Position numbers and translations under genes: made by a program. Positions 15,936 through 24,180 of a DNA stretch of 48,347 nucleotides are shown here, piece by piece. The stretch covers positions 1 to 48,347 of the forward strand of contig CALUUI010000016.1 of assembly GCA_944323925.1 (NCBI GenBank). Reading direction: 5' to 3'. How positions within the stretch are numbered: position 1 is the first letter of the stretch; the number at the start of each line of letters is the position of its first letter. The notes under the pieces are model-generated. The model searched no databases. It saw only the letters and a program-made list of their open reading frames with translations, and was not told the origin of the DNA. The DNA comes from Candidatus Gastranaerophilales bacterium. Lineage in GTDB: Bacteria; Cyanobacteriota; Vampirovibrionia; Gastranaerophilales; Gastranaerophilaceae.

Positions 15936-15954
15936 TTTTAAATATTCATTAATA

Positions 15955-15985
15955 AAAAAGCGACGGTTAACAACCGTCGCTTTTT
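15955..15985. terminator. Bidirectional terminator
   Basis: A 14-bp stem (AAAAAGCGACGGTT / AACCGTCGCTTTTT) with loop AAC, flanked by A-run and T-run, so it works on both strands. It serves the MarR-like gene (plus) and rplL (minus). Confidence 0.85.
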
Positions 15986-16001
15986 CTTCAAGTAAAAAAA
16001 C

Positions 16002-16376
16002 TTACTTAATTTCAACAGAAGCGCCAGCTGCTTCAAGTTGTTTCTTGATAGCTTCAGCATCTTCTTTCTTGATGTTTTCTTTAACAGGTTTTGGAGCGCC
16101 ATCAACTAAATCTTTAGCTTCTTTTAAGCCAAGACCAGTGATTGCACGAACTTCTTTAAGAACAGCAATCTTGTTAGCACCAGCAGATGCTAAGATAACA
16201 GAAACTTCAGATGCTTCTTCTTCAGCTGGAGCTGCTGCGCCTGCTGGAGCTGCTGCTACTGCTACTGGAGCTGCTGCAGATACACCGAATTTTTCTTCCA
16301 TTGCTTTTACTAGTTCAGCTGCTTCTAAAAGGGTTAATTTTTCAATTGATTCTAAAATTGATTCTACATTACTCAT
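16002..16376 (-). CDS. rplL: Ribosomal protein L7/L12
   Basis: A 124-aa stalk protein. It has an N-terminal dimerisation helix pair (1-35), an Ala/Pro/Glu-rich hinge (36-58), and a C-terminal domain ([42 protein letters not shown]...) that recruits translation GTPases. AGGAGA ribosome site. It lies 41 bases after rplJ and belongs to the same transcript, under the L10 leader. Confidence 0.97.
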   Translation of the reverse strand: MSNVESILESIEKLTLLEAAELVKAMEEKFGVSAAAPVAVAAAPAGAAAPAEEEASEVSVILASAGANKIAVLKEVRAITGLGLKEAKDLVDGAPKPVKENIKKEDAEAIKKQLEAAGASVEIK

Positions 16377-16417
16377 AATTTATTCTCCTTTATTAATATT
16401 GAGTATCACATTATATA

Positions 16418-16939
16418 CTAGGCAGTTTTTTGATCACGCACAGCGGCAACGGCACGTGTAAGTGCTGCCATAACACCGTTGACTGTGTATACAAGACCTG
16501 AAGCTGGTGAATTGATGCTTCCAAGCATTTTTGCATAAATTTCTTCTTTGGTTGGAAGATCTGCAAGTGCTTTTGCTTCTTTAGCTGTTAATAATTTACC
16601 ATCTAAAGCTGCTGCTAAAATTTCACCTTTTTTAGTATCTTTAATGAACTTTGCTAATACTTTGGCAGGCATTACTTGATCCTTATAACCAAAAGCAATA
16701 GCAACAGGTCCGCTTAATACATCAGAAAGCACTTCATAAGGGGTTCCCTTAATTGCAACTTTTGCCAATGTATTTTTGGTAACCATGTAGTCACCATCTT
16801 CTTTTTGTAGATCACGTCTTACTTTTGTGATTTCTTCTACAGTTAGACCTTTATATTCGGAAACAATAGCTACTTGTGCTTTGTCAATCTTTGACTTGAT
16901 TTGAGCTATTTTATCAGTTTTAAAGGCTTTTGTTGACAT
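16418..16939 (-). CDS. rplJ: Ribosomal protein L10
   Basis: A 173-aa protein that anchors the L7/L12 dimers to 23S rRNA. It has the characteristic opening KTDKIAQIKSKIDKAQVAIVSEYKGLTVEEITKVRRDLQK, KNTLAKVAIKGT, and a helical C-terminal L12-binding segment. AGGAGC precedes the ATG by 7 bases. First gene of the rplJ-rplL operon. The upstream sequence folds as an L10 leader, so autogenous control by the L10-L12 complex is expected. rplA and rplK, often just upstream, are absent here: the next upstream gene is divergent. Confidence 0.97.
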   Translation of the reverse strand: MSTKAFKTDKIAQIKSKIDKAQVAIVSEYKGLTVEEITKVRRDLQKEDGDYMVTKNTLAKVAIKGTPYEVLSDVLSGPVAIAFGYKDQVMPAKVLAKFIKDTKKGEILAAALDGKLLTAKEAKALADLPTKEEIYAKMLGSINSPASGLVYTVNGVMAALTRAVAAVRDQKTA

Positions 16940-16990
16940 AATTTGCTCCTTTATTTATATTTTATCGGATTTCTCCGTTCGACCCATACT

Positions 16991-17010
16991 AAAAAGACTT
17001 TGCGTCTTTT
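16991..17010 (-). terminator. Possible attenuator hairpin in the rplJ leader
   Basis: AAAAGAC-GCAAA-GTCTTTT hairpin on the minus strand with a short T-run, between the L10 leader fold and the rplJ ribosome site. It could cut transcription when the L10-L12 complex binds the leader. The T-run is short, so this is tentative. Confidence 0.4.
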
Positions 17011-17013
17011 CTT

Positions 17014-17130
17014 AACCGCAAAATCTTACACATTTTAATACTATTCTTTTCGACTGTGTAACCTCGATTAGCTTGATTTCTATCAAATTAAACTGTAACT
17101 TTTCATTTACAGGACTAATTGTCTGCGGTT
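17014..17130 (-). ncRNA. L10 leader (ribosomal autoregulatory RNA)
   Basis: The minus-strand transcript starts with AACCGCAGACAATTAG (from 17130) and closes with TGCGGTT (17020-17014), pairing the ends. Inside, the ACAATTAG...CTAATCGAGG arrangement matches the L10 leader consensus, in which CAGACA...CGAGG internal loops bind the L10-(L12)4 complex. It lies immediately upstream of rplJ with its own promoter, as expected. Confidence 0.75.
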
Positions 17131-17136
17131 ACTTTT

Positions 17137-17165
17137 ATATTAACAAAAACATTTTTTTTTATCAA
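17137..17165 (-). promoter_or_regulatory. Promoter of rplJ-rplL
   Basis: On the minus strand: TTGATA (17165-17160), 17-base spacer, TAATAT (17142-17137). The start falls at about 17130, the first base of the L10 leader. Confidence 0.7.
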
Positions 17166-17216
17166 TAGGTTTATTAAGATTATTTAATTCTAATAGAAAA
17201 ATTATTGCATTTTTGC

Positions 17217-17222
17217 TATATT
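17217..17222 (+). promoter_or_regulatory. -10 box of leaderless carbonic anhydrase promoter
   Basis: TATATT lies exactly six bases before the ATG at 17229. TAGAAA at 17194-17199 (17-base spacer) is a partial -35. No ribosome site is present. Confidence 0.6.
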
Positions 17223-17228
17223 AATTTT

Positions 17229-17813
17229 ATGAACAATATACCATTTAAAGCACAAAATGAATTAAATAAACTATTAGCGGGTAATCAAAATTTTGTTAAT
17301 GGTACGCCTACTGCTTCTAATATGTGCTTAAATACTTTAAAAAAATATGCTTTTCATCAAGAACCCTATGCCGCTGTTTTAAGTTGTTCGGATTCAAGAG
17401 TTGTTCCTGAAATTATATTTGACTGTGGTATTGGAGAATTATTTGTCGTTAGAGTGGCAGGTATTACGGCAGGACCTAATGTTGTAGAAAGCCTGGAATA
17501 TGCTGTTTATAAATTAAAAGTTCCACTAATGATTTTGTTGGGGCATGATGACTGTGGGGTAATGAAATATGCTAAAGATAATTACCCTAATTTTACTGGG
17601 CATTTTGATTCTATTCTTAAATGTGTTTATCCGGTATTAGATAAAAAAGAGGACATTACTTGTCACAATTTCTTTGCACAACAGCATACTATTTGGGTTG
17701 AAGAATACTTAATGAAAACTTCCAAAATAATTTCTAATGCCGTTAAGAACTGTGATTTATATATTGCAAAAGCTCATTTAGACCATTCTACAGGGGTGGT
17801 TAGTATAATTTAG
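17229..17813 (+). CDS. Beta-carbonic anhydrase
   Basis: A 194-aa zinc enzyme interconverting CO2 and bicarbonate. The ligand set is complete: C53-S-D55-S-R57 and H106-x-x-C109 (GHDDCG). GIGELFVVRVAGI and SLEYAV are family signatures. A TTG at 17205 would add eight residues, but it lies upstream of the -10 box, so the ATG at 17229 is chosen and the mRNA is predicted leaderless. Convergent with gmhA, one base between stops. Probably supplies bicarbonate for carboxylations in an anaerobe. Confidence 0.95.
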   Translation: MNNIPFKAQNELNKLLAGNQNFVNGTPTASNMCLNTLKKYAFHQEPYAAVLSCSDSRVVPEIIFDCGIGELFVVRVAGITAGPNVVESLEYAVYKLKVPLMILLGHDDCGVMKYAKDNYPNFTGHFDSILKCVYPVLDKKEDITCHNFFAQQHTIWVEEYLMKTSKIISNAVKNCDLYIAKAHLDHSTGVVSII

Positions 17814-17814
17814 A

Positions 17815-18381
17815 TTAACTAAAGATTTTTTCTTCAACTAGTGCACAAATTATGTGTTCAATCATTAAATGAGCCTCTTGAATTAGAGGAACGTTAGTCG
17901 AAGGTACTTTTATTATATAATTGCATAGTTCATCCATTTCTGTAAAATTTTGGCCTGTTAAACCAATGCATACTATATTCTTCGCTTTTGCAGCTCTTAG
18001 GGCTTGTATAATATTTTCTGAGCAGCCAGAAGTTGAAATACATATTAAAACATCTCCTGCGTTTCCTAAGGCTTCAATTTGCCTCACAAAAATATTTTTA
18101 TATCCTAAATCATTACTGACCGCTGTTAGAATAGATGAATCTGTTGTTAAAGCTATTGCTGGTAATGGTGCTCGTTCAATATAAAATTTTGACACAAACT
18201 CACCTGCCATGTGCTGTGCATCTGCCGCAGAACCTCCGTTACCGGCTGTTAAAACCTTTTTCCCGTTTGCAAATGCATTGATAAGGACTTTTGAGCAATC
18301 TTCAATTTTTATCAACAAACTATGATCAGTTAATATTTTTTCTTTTAGTGCTAAACTTTCGTTAATATACTCTTTTATCAT
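17815..18381 (-). CDS. gmhA: Sedoheptulose-7-phosphate isomerase
   Basis: A 188-aa SIS-domain protein that converts sedoheptulose 7-phosphate to D-glycero-manno-heptose 7-phosphate, the first step to ADP- or GDP-heptose for lipopolysaccharide core or S-layer glycans. GNGGSAADAQHMAGEF and STSGCSENIIQAL are the sugar-phosphate binding segments, and EAHLMIEHIICALVE holds the catalytic Glu and His. It starts two bases after the stop of the upstream family 9 glycosyltransferase gene, with AAGGAG overlapping that stop, so the two are coupled and likely act in the same surface-glycan pathway. Confidence 0.93.
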   Translation of the reverse strand: MIKEYINESLALKEKILTDHSLLIKIEDCSKVLINAFANGKKVLTAGNGGSAADAQHMAGEFVSKFYIERAPLPAIALTTDSSILTAVSNDLGYKNIFVRQIEALGNAGDVLICISTSGCSENIIQALRAAKAKNIVCIGLTGQNFTEMDELCNYIIKVPSTNVPLIQEAHLMIEHIICALVEEKIFS

Positions 18382-18383
18382 AG

Positions 18384-19394
18384 TTAAACTCCTTCATTAT
18401 CCTTTAATTGCAATAAATTTTCTGATTTAATTTTATTTATAACATCATTAACTGTTATACTTTCCATGCAAGGAGTATATAATTCATTTTCAGCCAAATA
18501 TACGCATTTTTTCTTCCAGCAATACTTACAATGATAATTGGGACCAATATAATAGCCATTTGATCCGTAAGGCTTAATTTTATCCGGAGAAGTTGAACCC
18601 AATATTGCTAAAGTTTTAATATTATGAGCTGATGCCACGTGTATTGGCCCTGTATCACCTGCAATAACCAAGTCCATTAAAGAAAACATAGCACTTGATT
18701 CTGGTAAAGTAAATTGTCCGGTTAATATCTTTACATTGTCTGATTCTAATTGTCTATGATAATCAAATTCTTTATCGCTACCAAGAACAAATACTGTTCC
18801 ACCAGTTAAAGCTGTCAACAATTTACACAACATTGACCAGTTATTAATATTCCACAATCGCCCCTTTCTTGTAAAATCGGTTCCGCCACCGGGGGCAATT
18901 GCAATAAATGGTCTTGGACAACTTGATATCTCATTTTTCACTTTTTCAAGTGCTTTCGGGTTTATTCCTATATGCAAACTTTCAGGTTTTTCTATATCCT
19001 TTATTACTTTTTTTGCTGTTAAATAAAAATTTTCTACCCATGATTTACCAAATTCTTTTTTGATAACATTTTTTTTGGGACGTGCTAAAAAGGTTAGTAT
19101 AAAGTTTCTAAATGTAACAGTTAAATTAAATATTATGTCATACTTACGTTGTCTTAAAAAATACCCGAGTTCAAAAATCTGTTTTGTCTTATTTTTCCCA
19201 GATATCCATGGTATTAAATTATCTATTTCACTGTCATATTCTAACAATGGGAAAAGTGCTTCATGTGTTAAATAATCAACCTGCCAATCAGGATGTTTCC
19301 TCTTAATTGCAGAAGCAATAACAGTTGCAAAGACGCTATCACCTATTGCTCCTAATTTAATTATTAAAATTTTTTTCTTTTTGCTATTGTTCAT
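18384..19394 (-). CDS. Glycosyltransferase family 9 (heptosyltransferase-like)
   Basis: A 336-aa GT-B enzyme of the heptosyltransferase family, which moves heptose to the lipopolysaccharide core at the inner membrane. Signatures: KILIIKLGAIGDSVFATVIASAIKRKHPD (N-terminal domain), AIAPGGGTDFTRKGRLW, and the sugar-nucleotide site VIAGDTGPIHVASAHNIKTLAILGSTSP. A Cys-rich segment near residue ~290-315 (CKYCWKKKC...C) is unusual for the family and might bind a metal. A longer frame runs back into the tRNA-Ser gene; the Met at 19394, just after the tRNA, is the sensible start. The neighbour gmhA makes the heptose precursor. Confidence 0.88.
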   Translation of the reverse strand: MNNSKKKKILIIKLGAIGDSVFATVIASAIKRKHPDWQVDYLTHEALFPLLEYDSEIDNLIPWISGKNKTKQIFELGYFLRQRKYDIIFNLTVTFRNFILTFLARPKKNVIKKEFGKSWVENFYLTAKKVIKDIEKPESLHIGINPKALEKVKNEISSCPRPFIAIAPGGGTDFTRKGRLWNINNWSMLCKLLTALTGGTVFVLGSDKEFDYHRQLESDNVKILTGQFTLPESSAMFSLMDLVIAGDTGPIHVASAHNIKTLAILGSTSPDKIKPYGSNGYYIGPNYHCKYCWKKKCVYLAENELYTPCMESITVNDVINKIKSENLLQLKDNEGV

Positions 19395-19412
19395 AAGTAT
19401 AACTTTATTATT

Positions 19413-19499
19413 CGGAGGAAGTGGGATTTGAACCCACGGTGGAGCTTCCCCCACACAGATTTTCGAGATCTGCACCTTAAACCACTCGGACATTCCTCC
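19413..19499 (-). tRNA. tRNA-Ser (anticodon CGA)
   Basis: 87 bases on the minus strand. The acceptor stem is GGAGGAA/TTCCTCC with discriminator G. The anticodon stem CAGAT/ATCTG encloses loop CTCGAAA, giving anticodon CGA (codon UCG). A long variable arm (GGGGGAAGCTCC) and the T-loop GGTTCAAATCC are present, as in class II serine tRNAs. CCA is not encoded. It lies upstream of the glycosyltransferase gene and may be on its transcript. Confidence 0.95.
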
Positions 19500-19515
19500 T
19501 AATAAATTGTTCTTT

Positions 19516-19989
19516 CTAATTTAAAAAGCAAATCTTATATACAAGAGGAATTGCATCACATACAAATAGTGCAAAAAAGAATATTAACCCTACTATAGCT
19601 AAAGTCTTTTGCATATCAGAAAATAAAAATGCTTTTTTATTCTTTTTACATTCTAATATAGCATCCCTTTCTAATGTATAAGATTTTATTGGAAGGTAGT
19701 TTTCCATTTCTTCTAATACTTTTTGATATTTTACTTTTATAAGTAAATTGTAAGAATCAATGTTCATCCACCATAAAATGCAAACTAATCCACCAATTGC
19801 TGAAAACAATAATGACGCTGGTATTAACTTTATAAATACAATTCCGCCAGTATATATTGTTAATAATATTAGAGCAACAAATGAAACAAGATAAAATCTA
19901 TTTGTAACAAAATTCCTCGATGTAAAATTCTCTTTTTGTTCTGAATATAGCTTATACTGCTCTAAAATCATTTCTTCTTTTGTTAACAT
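19516..19989 (-). CDS. Small membrane protein, RipA-like
   Basis: A 157-aa protein. A soluble amphipathic N-terminus (EQYKLYSEQKENFTSRNFVTNRFYL) is followed by two close membrane spans (~33-75), a cytoplasmic loop (~78-125) and one more span (~130-152). The YK...E...F..RN..NRFY opening resembles the RipA family of octameric inner-membrane proteins; I am only moderately sure. It overlaps the end of ftsH by seven bases and is translated from the same transcript, so it may work with or be a substrate of FtsH. Confidence 0.65.
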   Translation of the reverse strand: MLTKEEMILEQYKLYSEQKENFTSRNFVTNRFYLVSFVALILLTIYTGGIVFIKLIPASLLFSAIGGLVCILWWMNIDSYNLLIKVKYQKVLEEMENYLPIKSYTLERDAILECKKNKKAFLFSDMQKTLAIVGLIFFFALFVCDAIPLVYKICFLN

Positions 19990-21875
19990 TGTCCTCCTCT
20001 TTCGCTTCTTACTTTATTCATTAATTCCTCAAAATCTTTTTCTTCTAATGTTTCTTTTTCTAAAAGAGTTGCAGATATATATTCTAACATATCACGATTT
20101 TCTGTTAAAAGATTTTTAGCAATATTATAACGTTCATCAATAATTCGTTTCATTTCTTTATCAATGTCAGCAGCAATTTCATCAGAAAAGTCTCTTGTTT
20201 GTCCAAAATCCCGGCCCATGAATACATGTTCTTGTGATTTCCCATATGCCATAGTACCCATCTTTTCAGACATTCCCCATTGCGTAACCATCTTTCTTGC
20301 TATACCAGTTACTTTTTCTATATCATTTGAGGCTCCTGTACTAACATTATTCTCACCATACACAAGTTCTTCAGCTACTCTTCCTCCCAATATCATAGTA
20401 ATTTCATCAAACAATTTTGCTTTGCTTACACTTACTTTATTATCTTCAGGTTTAGTCCAAGTTAAACCTAATGCATAGCCTCTGGGTATTATTGTCACTT
20501 TATGTAATTTATCACAATTTTCCAATAATTTTGCCAATAGTGCGTGACCTACTTCGTGATATGAAGTTCTTTTCTTATCATCCTCGGTCATTACCTTACT
20601 TTTCTTTTCAATACCCGCAATAACTCTGTCGATAGAGTCGTCAATTTCTGACATACTAATTTTATCTTTGTTTTTTCTTGCTGCAAGTAATGCGGACTCG
20701 TTAAGCAAACTTTGGATATCAGCACCGGTAAAGCCAGGTATGCGTTTTGCAAGAGTTGATAAGTCTACATCATCATCAAGCGGTTTACCTTTAGCGTGAA
20801 CCTTTAATATTTGTTCTCTACCTTTTACATCCGGCAAACTTACCATAATTTGTCTATCAAACCTACCCGGTCTTAATAGTGCATTATCTAAAATATCCGG
20901 TCTGTTAGTAGCCGCAAGAATAATTATATTTGTATTTTCATCAAATCCATCCATTTCAACAAGTAATTGGTTAAGGGTTTGTTCTCTTTCATCGTGTCCA
21001 CCACCTAAACCTGCACCTCTTTGACGACCAACTGCATCTATTTCATCTATAAACACAATACAAGGCTGATGTTTCTTTGCTTGTTCAAATAAATCTCTTA
21101 CTCTGCTTGCACCAACACCTACGAACATTTCTACAAAGTCTGAACCGCTAATTGAAAAGAACGGGACACCAGCTTCTCCGGCAACAGCTTTTGCCATTAA
21201 TGTTTTACCTGTACCTGGTGCGCCGACTAGCAAAACGCCTTTCGGGATTTTAGCACCAAGTTTTAAATATTTTTCACCATTCTTGAGGAAATCCACTATC
21301 TCCTCAAGTTCCTTCTTTTCTTCATCAATACCTGCTACATCATTAAAAGTTGTTTTAACTTTACTGTCTATCATCATTTTAGCTTTACTTTTACCAAATG
21401 ACATAGCTTGTGTTCCACCGGCTTGAATTCCCCTTGCTAGCATTATTAAAAATACAATAAATAGCAATGGTAATATTAGTCCGCCTATAGCTCCAAGCCA
21501 TTGACTTGATTCACTTGGCTTTTTTGCTGTTATTTCTATATTTTTTAAGGACTCTAATCTTTCTACTACATCCGCTCCTGTTGGTATTAAAACTTTGTAT
21601 TGAAGCTCACCTACTTTTTGTGGTGCCAATAGTGGACTAACAGGCTTTTGGGTTTCATTTTTTTGTTCTTCTTTTGGTTGCTTTGCAGGAACTGCAATCA
21701 AGTATTCCTTATCTATATCAACACTCTTTATTTCACCATTCTTAGCTATTTCCAAGAATTTTGAATATGCCAACTCCTGCGTATTTGTTGCCGGACCGTT
21801 AAATAACATTGATACAAACGCCAGTACCATTATTGCTAAAATTATATACATACCGGTTGATTGACTTTTATTCAT
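19983..21875 (-). CDS. ftsH: ATP-dependent zinc metalloprotease FtsH
   Basis: A 630-aa membrane AAA+ protease that degrades misfolded and short-lived membrane or cytosolic proteins. Two membrane spans (~8-25 and ~128-148) bracket a ~100-aa periplasmic part. Walker A is GAPGTGKT (218-225), Walker B is [11 protein letters not shown] (273-283), the second region of homology is [20 protein letters not shown], and the zinc site is HEVGH (440-444). AAGGGG precedes the ATG. On the minus strand TATAAT at 21911-21906 is a good -10 box. The full-length family protein is ~610-650 aa, so it is complete. Confidence 0.98.
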   Translation of the reverse strand: MNKSQSTGMYIILAIMVLAFVSMLFNGPATNTQELAYSKFLEIAKNGEIKSVDIDKEYLIAVPAKQPKEEQKNETQKPVSPLLAPQKVGELQYKVLIPTGADVVERLESLKNIEITAKKPSESSQWLGAIGGLILPLLFIVFLIMLARGIQAGGTQAMSFGKSKAKMMIDSKVKTTFNDVAGIDEEKKELEEIVDFLKNGEKYLKLGAKIPKGVLLVGAPGTGKTLMAKAVAGEAGVPFFSISGSDFVEMFVGVGASRVRDLFEQAKKHQPCIVFIDEIDAVGRQRGAGLGGGHDEREQTLNQLLVEMDGFDENTNIIILAATNRPDILDNALLRPGRFDRQIMVSLPDVKGREQILKVHAKGKPLDDDVDLSTLAKRIPGFTGADIQSLLNESALLAARKNKDKISMSEIDDSIDRVIAGIEKKSKVMTEDDKKRTSYHEVGHALLAKLLENCDKLHKVTIIPRGYALGLTWTKPEDNKVSVSKAKLFDEITMILGGRVAEELVYGENNVSTGASNDIEKVTGIARKMVTQWGMSEKMGTMAYGKSQEHVFMGRDFGQTRDFSDEIAADIDKEMKRIIDERYNIAKNLLTENRDMLEYISATLLEKETLEEKDFEELMNKVRSERGGQC

Positions 21876-21960
21876 ATATTCCCCTTCTTATATTTCTGTA
21901 TAAAAATTATATCAGAAACATTTCTTTTTTACACTCTACCAACTCATCAATTTACAAAAA

Positions 21961-21990
21961 AAAAGAGGATTCTCTAAATCCTCTTTTTTG
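21961..21990 (-). terminator. Rho-independent terminator
   Basis: 11-bp stem (AAAAGAGGATT / AATCCTCTTTT) with loop CTCTA and T-run on the minus strand. It ends the QFKG-motif gene just before the ftsH promoter. Confidence 0.8.
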
Positions 21991-22007
21991 ATTCTTTCTA
22001 AAACCGT

Positions 22008-22511
22008 TTACGATTTTAATGTTCTTGTAATTTCGCTAATTTCAGAAATCTCAGGATCATTTTTCAACGTTTTTTCTGTTTTAACATTAATCTTACCAGC
22101 TTCAGGATATTCAAATGTTCTAACAATTTCACTATATTCACCATCCTTTGGCTTGATTGTTACTTTTAATTTTTGTCCATTACTATATTCAACAACTTTA
22201 TCAGCACCATTTGCTTTCCCTGAAATTATACCGGTGTATGGGTTTCCTTTTTTGTCTAAAATCTTTCCTTCTTCAAATTTAAATCCCATTTTCTTAAAAT
22301 TAGCAAATGTTGGCTTTTTGCCTTTTTTCATTGCATATAAAGCTCCGCCTAATGCAAGAACTCCTATTCCTGCTAGTGAACCATACAGCAGCGCATTACC
22401 ATTCTTTTTTACTTCCTGTTTTTTTGCTTCTGGTTGTGGCATTGTAACTTCAGTACCTTTAAATTGTGGGGCGTTTACTACTGCACCTGTTTGGATACTA
22501 TCTACTGACAT
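22008..22511 (-). CDS. Single-span membrane protein with QFKG motif
   Basis: A 167-aa protein. The N-terminal ~37 residues are polar and contain APQFKGTEV. One membrane span follows (~residues 39-63, LLYGSLAGIGVLALGGALYAM), then a Lys-rich stretch and a beta-rich C-terminus with KKGNPYTGIISG...NGADKVVEYSNGQKLKVTI, reminiscent of MORN/YwqK-type beta repeats. AGGAGA precedes the ATG. I recall short NFKG/QFKG motifs near the N-terminus of many proteins in Gastranaerophilales, and NFKS also occurs in the radical SAM protein at 46181-47602. Function unknown. A 15-bp palindrome lies in its leader region. Confidence 0.65.
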   Translation of the reverse strand: MSVDSIQTGAVVNAPQFKGTEVTMPQPEAKKQEVKKNGNALLYGSLAGIGVLALGGALYAMKKGKKPTFANFKKMGFKFEEGKILDKKGNPYTGIISGKANGADKVVEYSNGQKLKVTIKPKDGEYSEIVRTFEYPEAGKINVKTEKTLKNDPEISEISEITRTLKS

Positions 22512-22543
22512 GCTATTCTCCTTTCATACTGTTTATTAACACA

Positions 22544-22576
22544 AAAACAAAGCAAATTATAAATTTGCTTTGTTTT
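22544..22576. promoter_or_regulatory. Perfect 15-bp inverted repeat
   Basis: AAAACAAAGCAAATT, spacer ATA, AATTTGCTTTGTTTT. It lies 33-65 bases before the ATG of the minus-strand QFKG gene and upstream of the divergent 53-aa gene. It could be an operator, or an attenuator hairpin of the minus-strand leader because a short T-run follows on that strand. Confidence 0.5.
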
Positions 22577-22680
22577 ATGCATATATTAACTTTTGTAACA
22601 AAAAATTTAATCACTGAAATTAAATAAAAAATATATACTTTATATATATGTAAGACGAAAAGATACAAGAGGCAAGCATT

Positions 22681-22842
22681 ATGGCAGTACTTAATATTTA
22701 TGATATAAATGCAAAAGCTAATTCGATATACAAAGATTTTATTAAAAAAGAAGATGAAAATGATAAGTCACAAGTCTTATATGATGAAATGCAAATCTTT
22801 GCAGAAACAAATTTAAATATGTTGAAATACTTGAGAAGATAA
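22681..22842 (+). CDS. Small 53-aa protein of unknown function
   Basis: A 53-codon frame starting MAVLNIYDINAKANSIYKDF, mostly helical and charged (KKEDENDKSQ), ending LKYLRR. Support for its being real: AGAGG eight bases before the ATG, an isolated position between a divergent gene and nadD, and a dedicated terminator 45 bases after the stop. No signal peptide or metal motif. It shares an AT-rich divergent promoter region with the QFKG-motif gene, including a TGTAA...TTTAA motif at 22591-22610. Confidence 0.6.
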   Translation: MAVLNIYDINAKANSIYKDFIKKEDENDKSQVLYDEMQIFAETNLNMLKYLRR

Positions 22843-22886
22843 AGATATATTTTTTATTATTAATTCCCCAAAATAATTATTTAACG

Positions 22887-22913
22887 CCTGATTAAAAAAT
22901 CAGGTTTTTTTTT
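22887..22913 (+). terminator. Rho-independent terminator
   Basis: CCTGATT-AAAA-AATCAGG stem (22887-22904) followed by nine T. It ends the 53-aa gene and isolates it from nadD. Confidence 0.85.
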
Positions 22914-22953
22914 ATTATACAGTATGGTATTATAATTTTAAGGAGAGTTACAC

Positions 22954-23541
22954 ATGAAATTATGTATATACCCGGGAACTTTTAACCCGATACACAATGT
23001 TCATTTAGCAATTGCAGATTTTGCATTAAAGTATTATAAATTTGATACGATACTATTTATACCGGCATATAAACCTCCACATAAAGATATAGACGATGAG
23101 TTGGCAACTCATAGATATAATATGGTTAAACTTGCTATTGAAGGTAATACACAGTTTCAAATAAGTAATATTGAGTATCAGAATGAACGTTTTTCATATA
23201 CATATTTTACGGTTTTAGAACTATACAAAAGATACAAACCCGAAGGAAAAATAAATTTATTAATTGGTACAGACGCATTTAGAGAAATCGATAGTTGGAA
23301 ATTTGCAGATGACTTAAAAAAGCAAGTACATTTTATAGTCTTTCCAAGGACAAAAAATTTTCATGAAAAGAATTTTCAACGTTTTACAGAATGGAAATAT
23401 GATTATGAGTTTGCACCTATGGAGTTTATTGATTTATCTTCAACAGTATTAAGAAGTAGAATTTATAAAGGTAAACCTAATAATGGTGTAATTCCTGACA
23501 AAGTATTGGAATATATAAAAGAAAATGGACTTTACCAATAA
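22954..23541 (+). CDS. nadD: Nicotinate-nucleotide adenylyltransferase
   Basis: A 195-aa nucleotidyltransferase that makes deamido-NAD from nicotinate mononucleotide and ATP. The start YPGTFNPIHNVHLAIADFAL carries the H14-x-x-H17 signature, FIPAYKPPHK is the substrate loop, INLLIGTDAFREIDSW follows, and DLSSTVLRSRI is the C-terminal SxTxxR motif. AGGAGA ribosome site. A TATTATAAT -10 sequence lies just upstream. The 3' end overlaps yqeK by 17 bases; the nadD-yqeK order is common in bacteria, often followed by rsfS, which is absent here. Confidence 0.95.
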   Translation: MKLCIYPGTFNPIHNVHLAIADFALKYYKFDTILFIPAYKPPHKDIDDELATHRYNMVKLAIEGNTQFQISNIEYQNERFSYTYFTVLELYKRYKPEGKINLLIGTDAFREIDSWKFADDLKKQVHFIVFPRTKNFHEKNFQRFTEWKYDYEFAPMEFIDLSSTVLRSRIYKGKPNNGVIPDKVLEYIKENGLYQ

Positions 23542-24124
23542 ACAAGAAATAATAGATAAATTAAAAAAAACATTGAATCCTGAACGCTATGAACATACTC
23601 TCGGTGTTGCTGAAGAGGCTGCTTATTTAGCTGAAAAACTTAACATTAACACCGAAAAAGCTGTTATTGCAGGGCTATTGCACGATTGCGCAAAATGTTT
23701 ATCTATAAAAGAGCTTGAGGATATTATTAGTAAAAATCGAGCAACACTAGGAATCAATGATTGCGAATTACTAAATTATAAAACTTTTCATGCTCCGGCT
23801 GGGGTAATTGTTGCTAAAAACGAATACAATATATATGATGAAGAAATTTTATCAGCTATCAGGTGGCATACTATTGGAAAAAAAGATATGACGCTTTTAG
23901 AAAAAGTTATATATCTTGCTGATAAAATCGAAAAAAGAACACGCCCTGCTGAATATAGAAATAAAATTGAAAAATTTTTAGATGAAGACAATGGTCTTGA
24001 TAAAGCAATATTAGAAAGTTATAGGTTAACTATAAAAAGTTTAGTTGATAGAAATCTATTAATTTGTTTTCCGACAATAGATATTTATAATTCTTTATTA
24101 AATAAACTTTATAATAATAATTAA
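23525..24124 (+). CDS. yqeK: YqeK-like HD-domain hydrolase
   Basis: A 199-aa HD-superfamily phosphohydrolase. H24, the H53-D54 pair (AGLLHDCAK), FHAP, RWHTIGKKDMTLLEKVIYLADKIEKRTRP supply the metal ligands and the family signature. YqeK proteins hydrolyse diadenosine tetraphosphate symmetrically, controlling an alarmone made by aminoacyl-tRNA synthetases. The start overlaps nadD by 17 bases, so the two are coupled. The start codon (ATG at 23525) is the only Met before the conserved part. Confidence 0.9.
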   Translation: MDFTNKQEIIDKLKKTLNPERYEHTLGVAEEAAYLAEKLNINTEKAVIAGLLHDCAKCLSIKELEDIISKNRATLGINDCELLNYKTFHAPAGVIVAKNEYNIYDEEILSAIRWHTIGKKDMTLLEKVIYLADKIEKRTRPAEYRNKIEKFLDEDNGLDKAILESYRLTIKSLVDRNLLICFPTIDIYNSLLNKLYNNN

Positions 24125-24180
24125 AAAATGAACTTTTTATTTTTTATTTCGTTTTTCTAATGTAAGGGTTAGAAAGGCTG

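Noticed and set aside
16045-16461. Plus-strand frame opposite rplL/rplJ
   Set aside because: Antisense shadow of two certain ribosomal protein genes.
16955-16990. TCCGATAA before rplJ as another sigma-28 -10 box
   Set aside because: There is no TAAA 15 bases upstream, and a normal promoter lies at 17165-17137 ahead of the L10 leader.
19394-19493. N-terminal extension of the glycosyltransferase (MSEWFKVQ...)
   Set aside because: It is the translation of tRNA-Ser(CGA).
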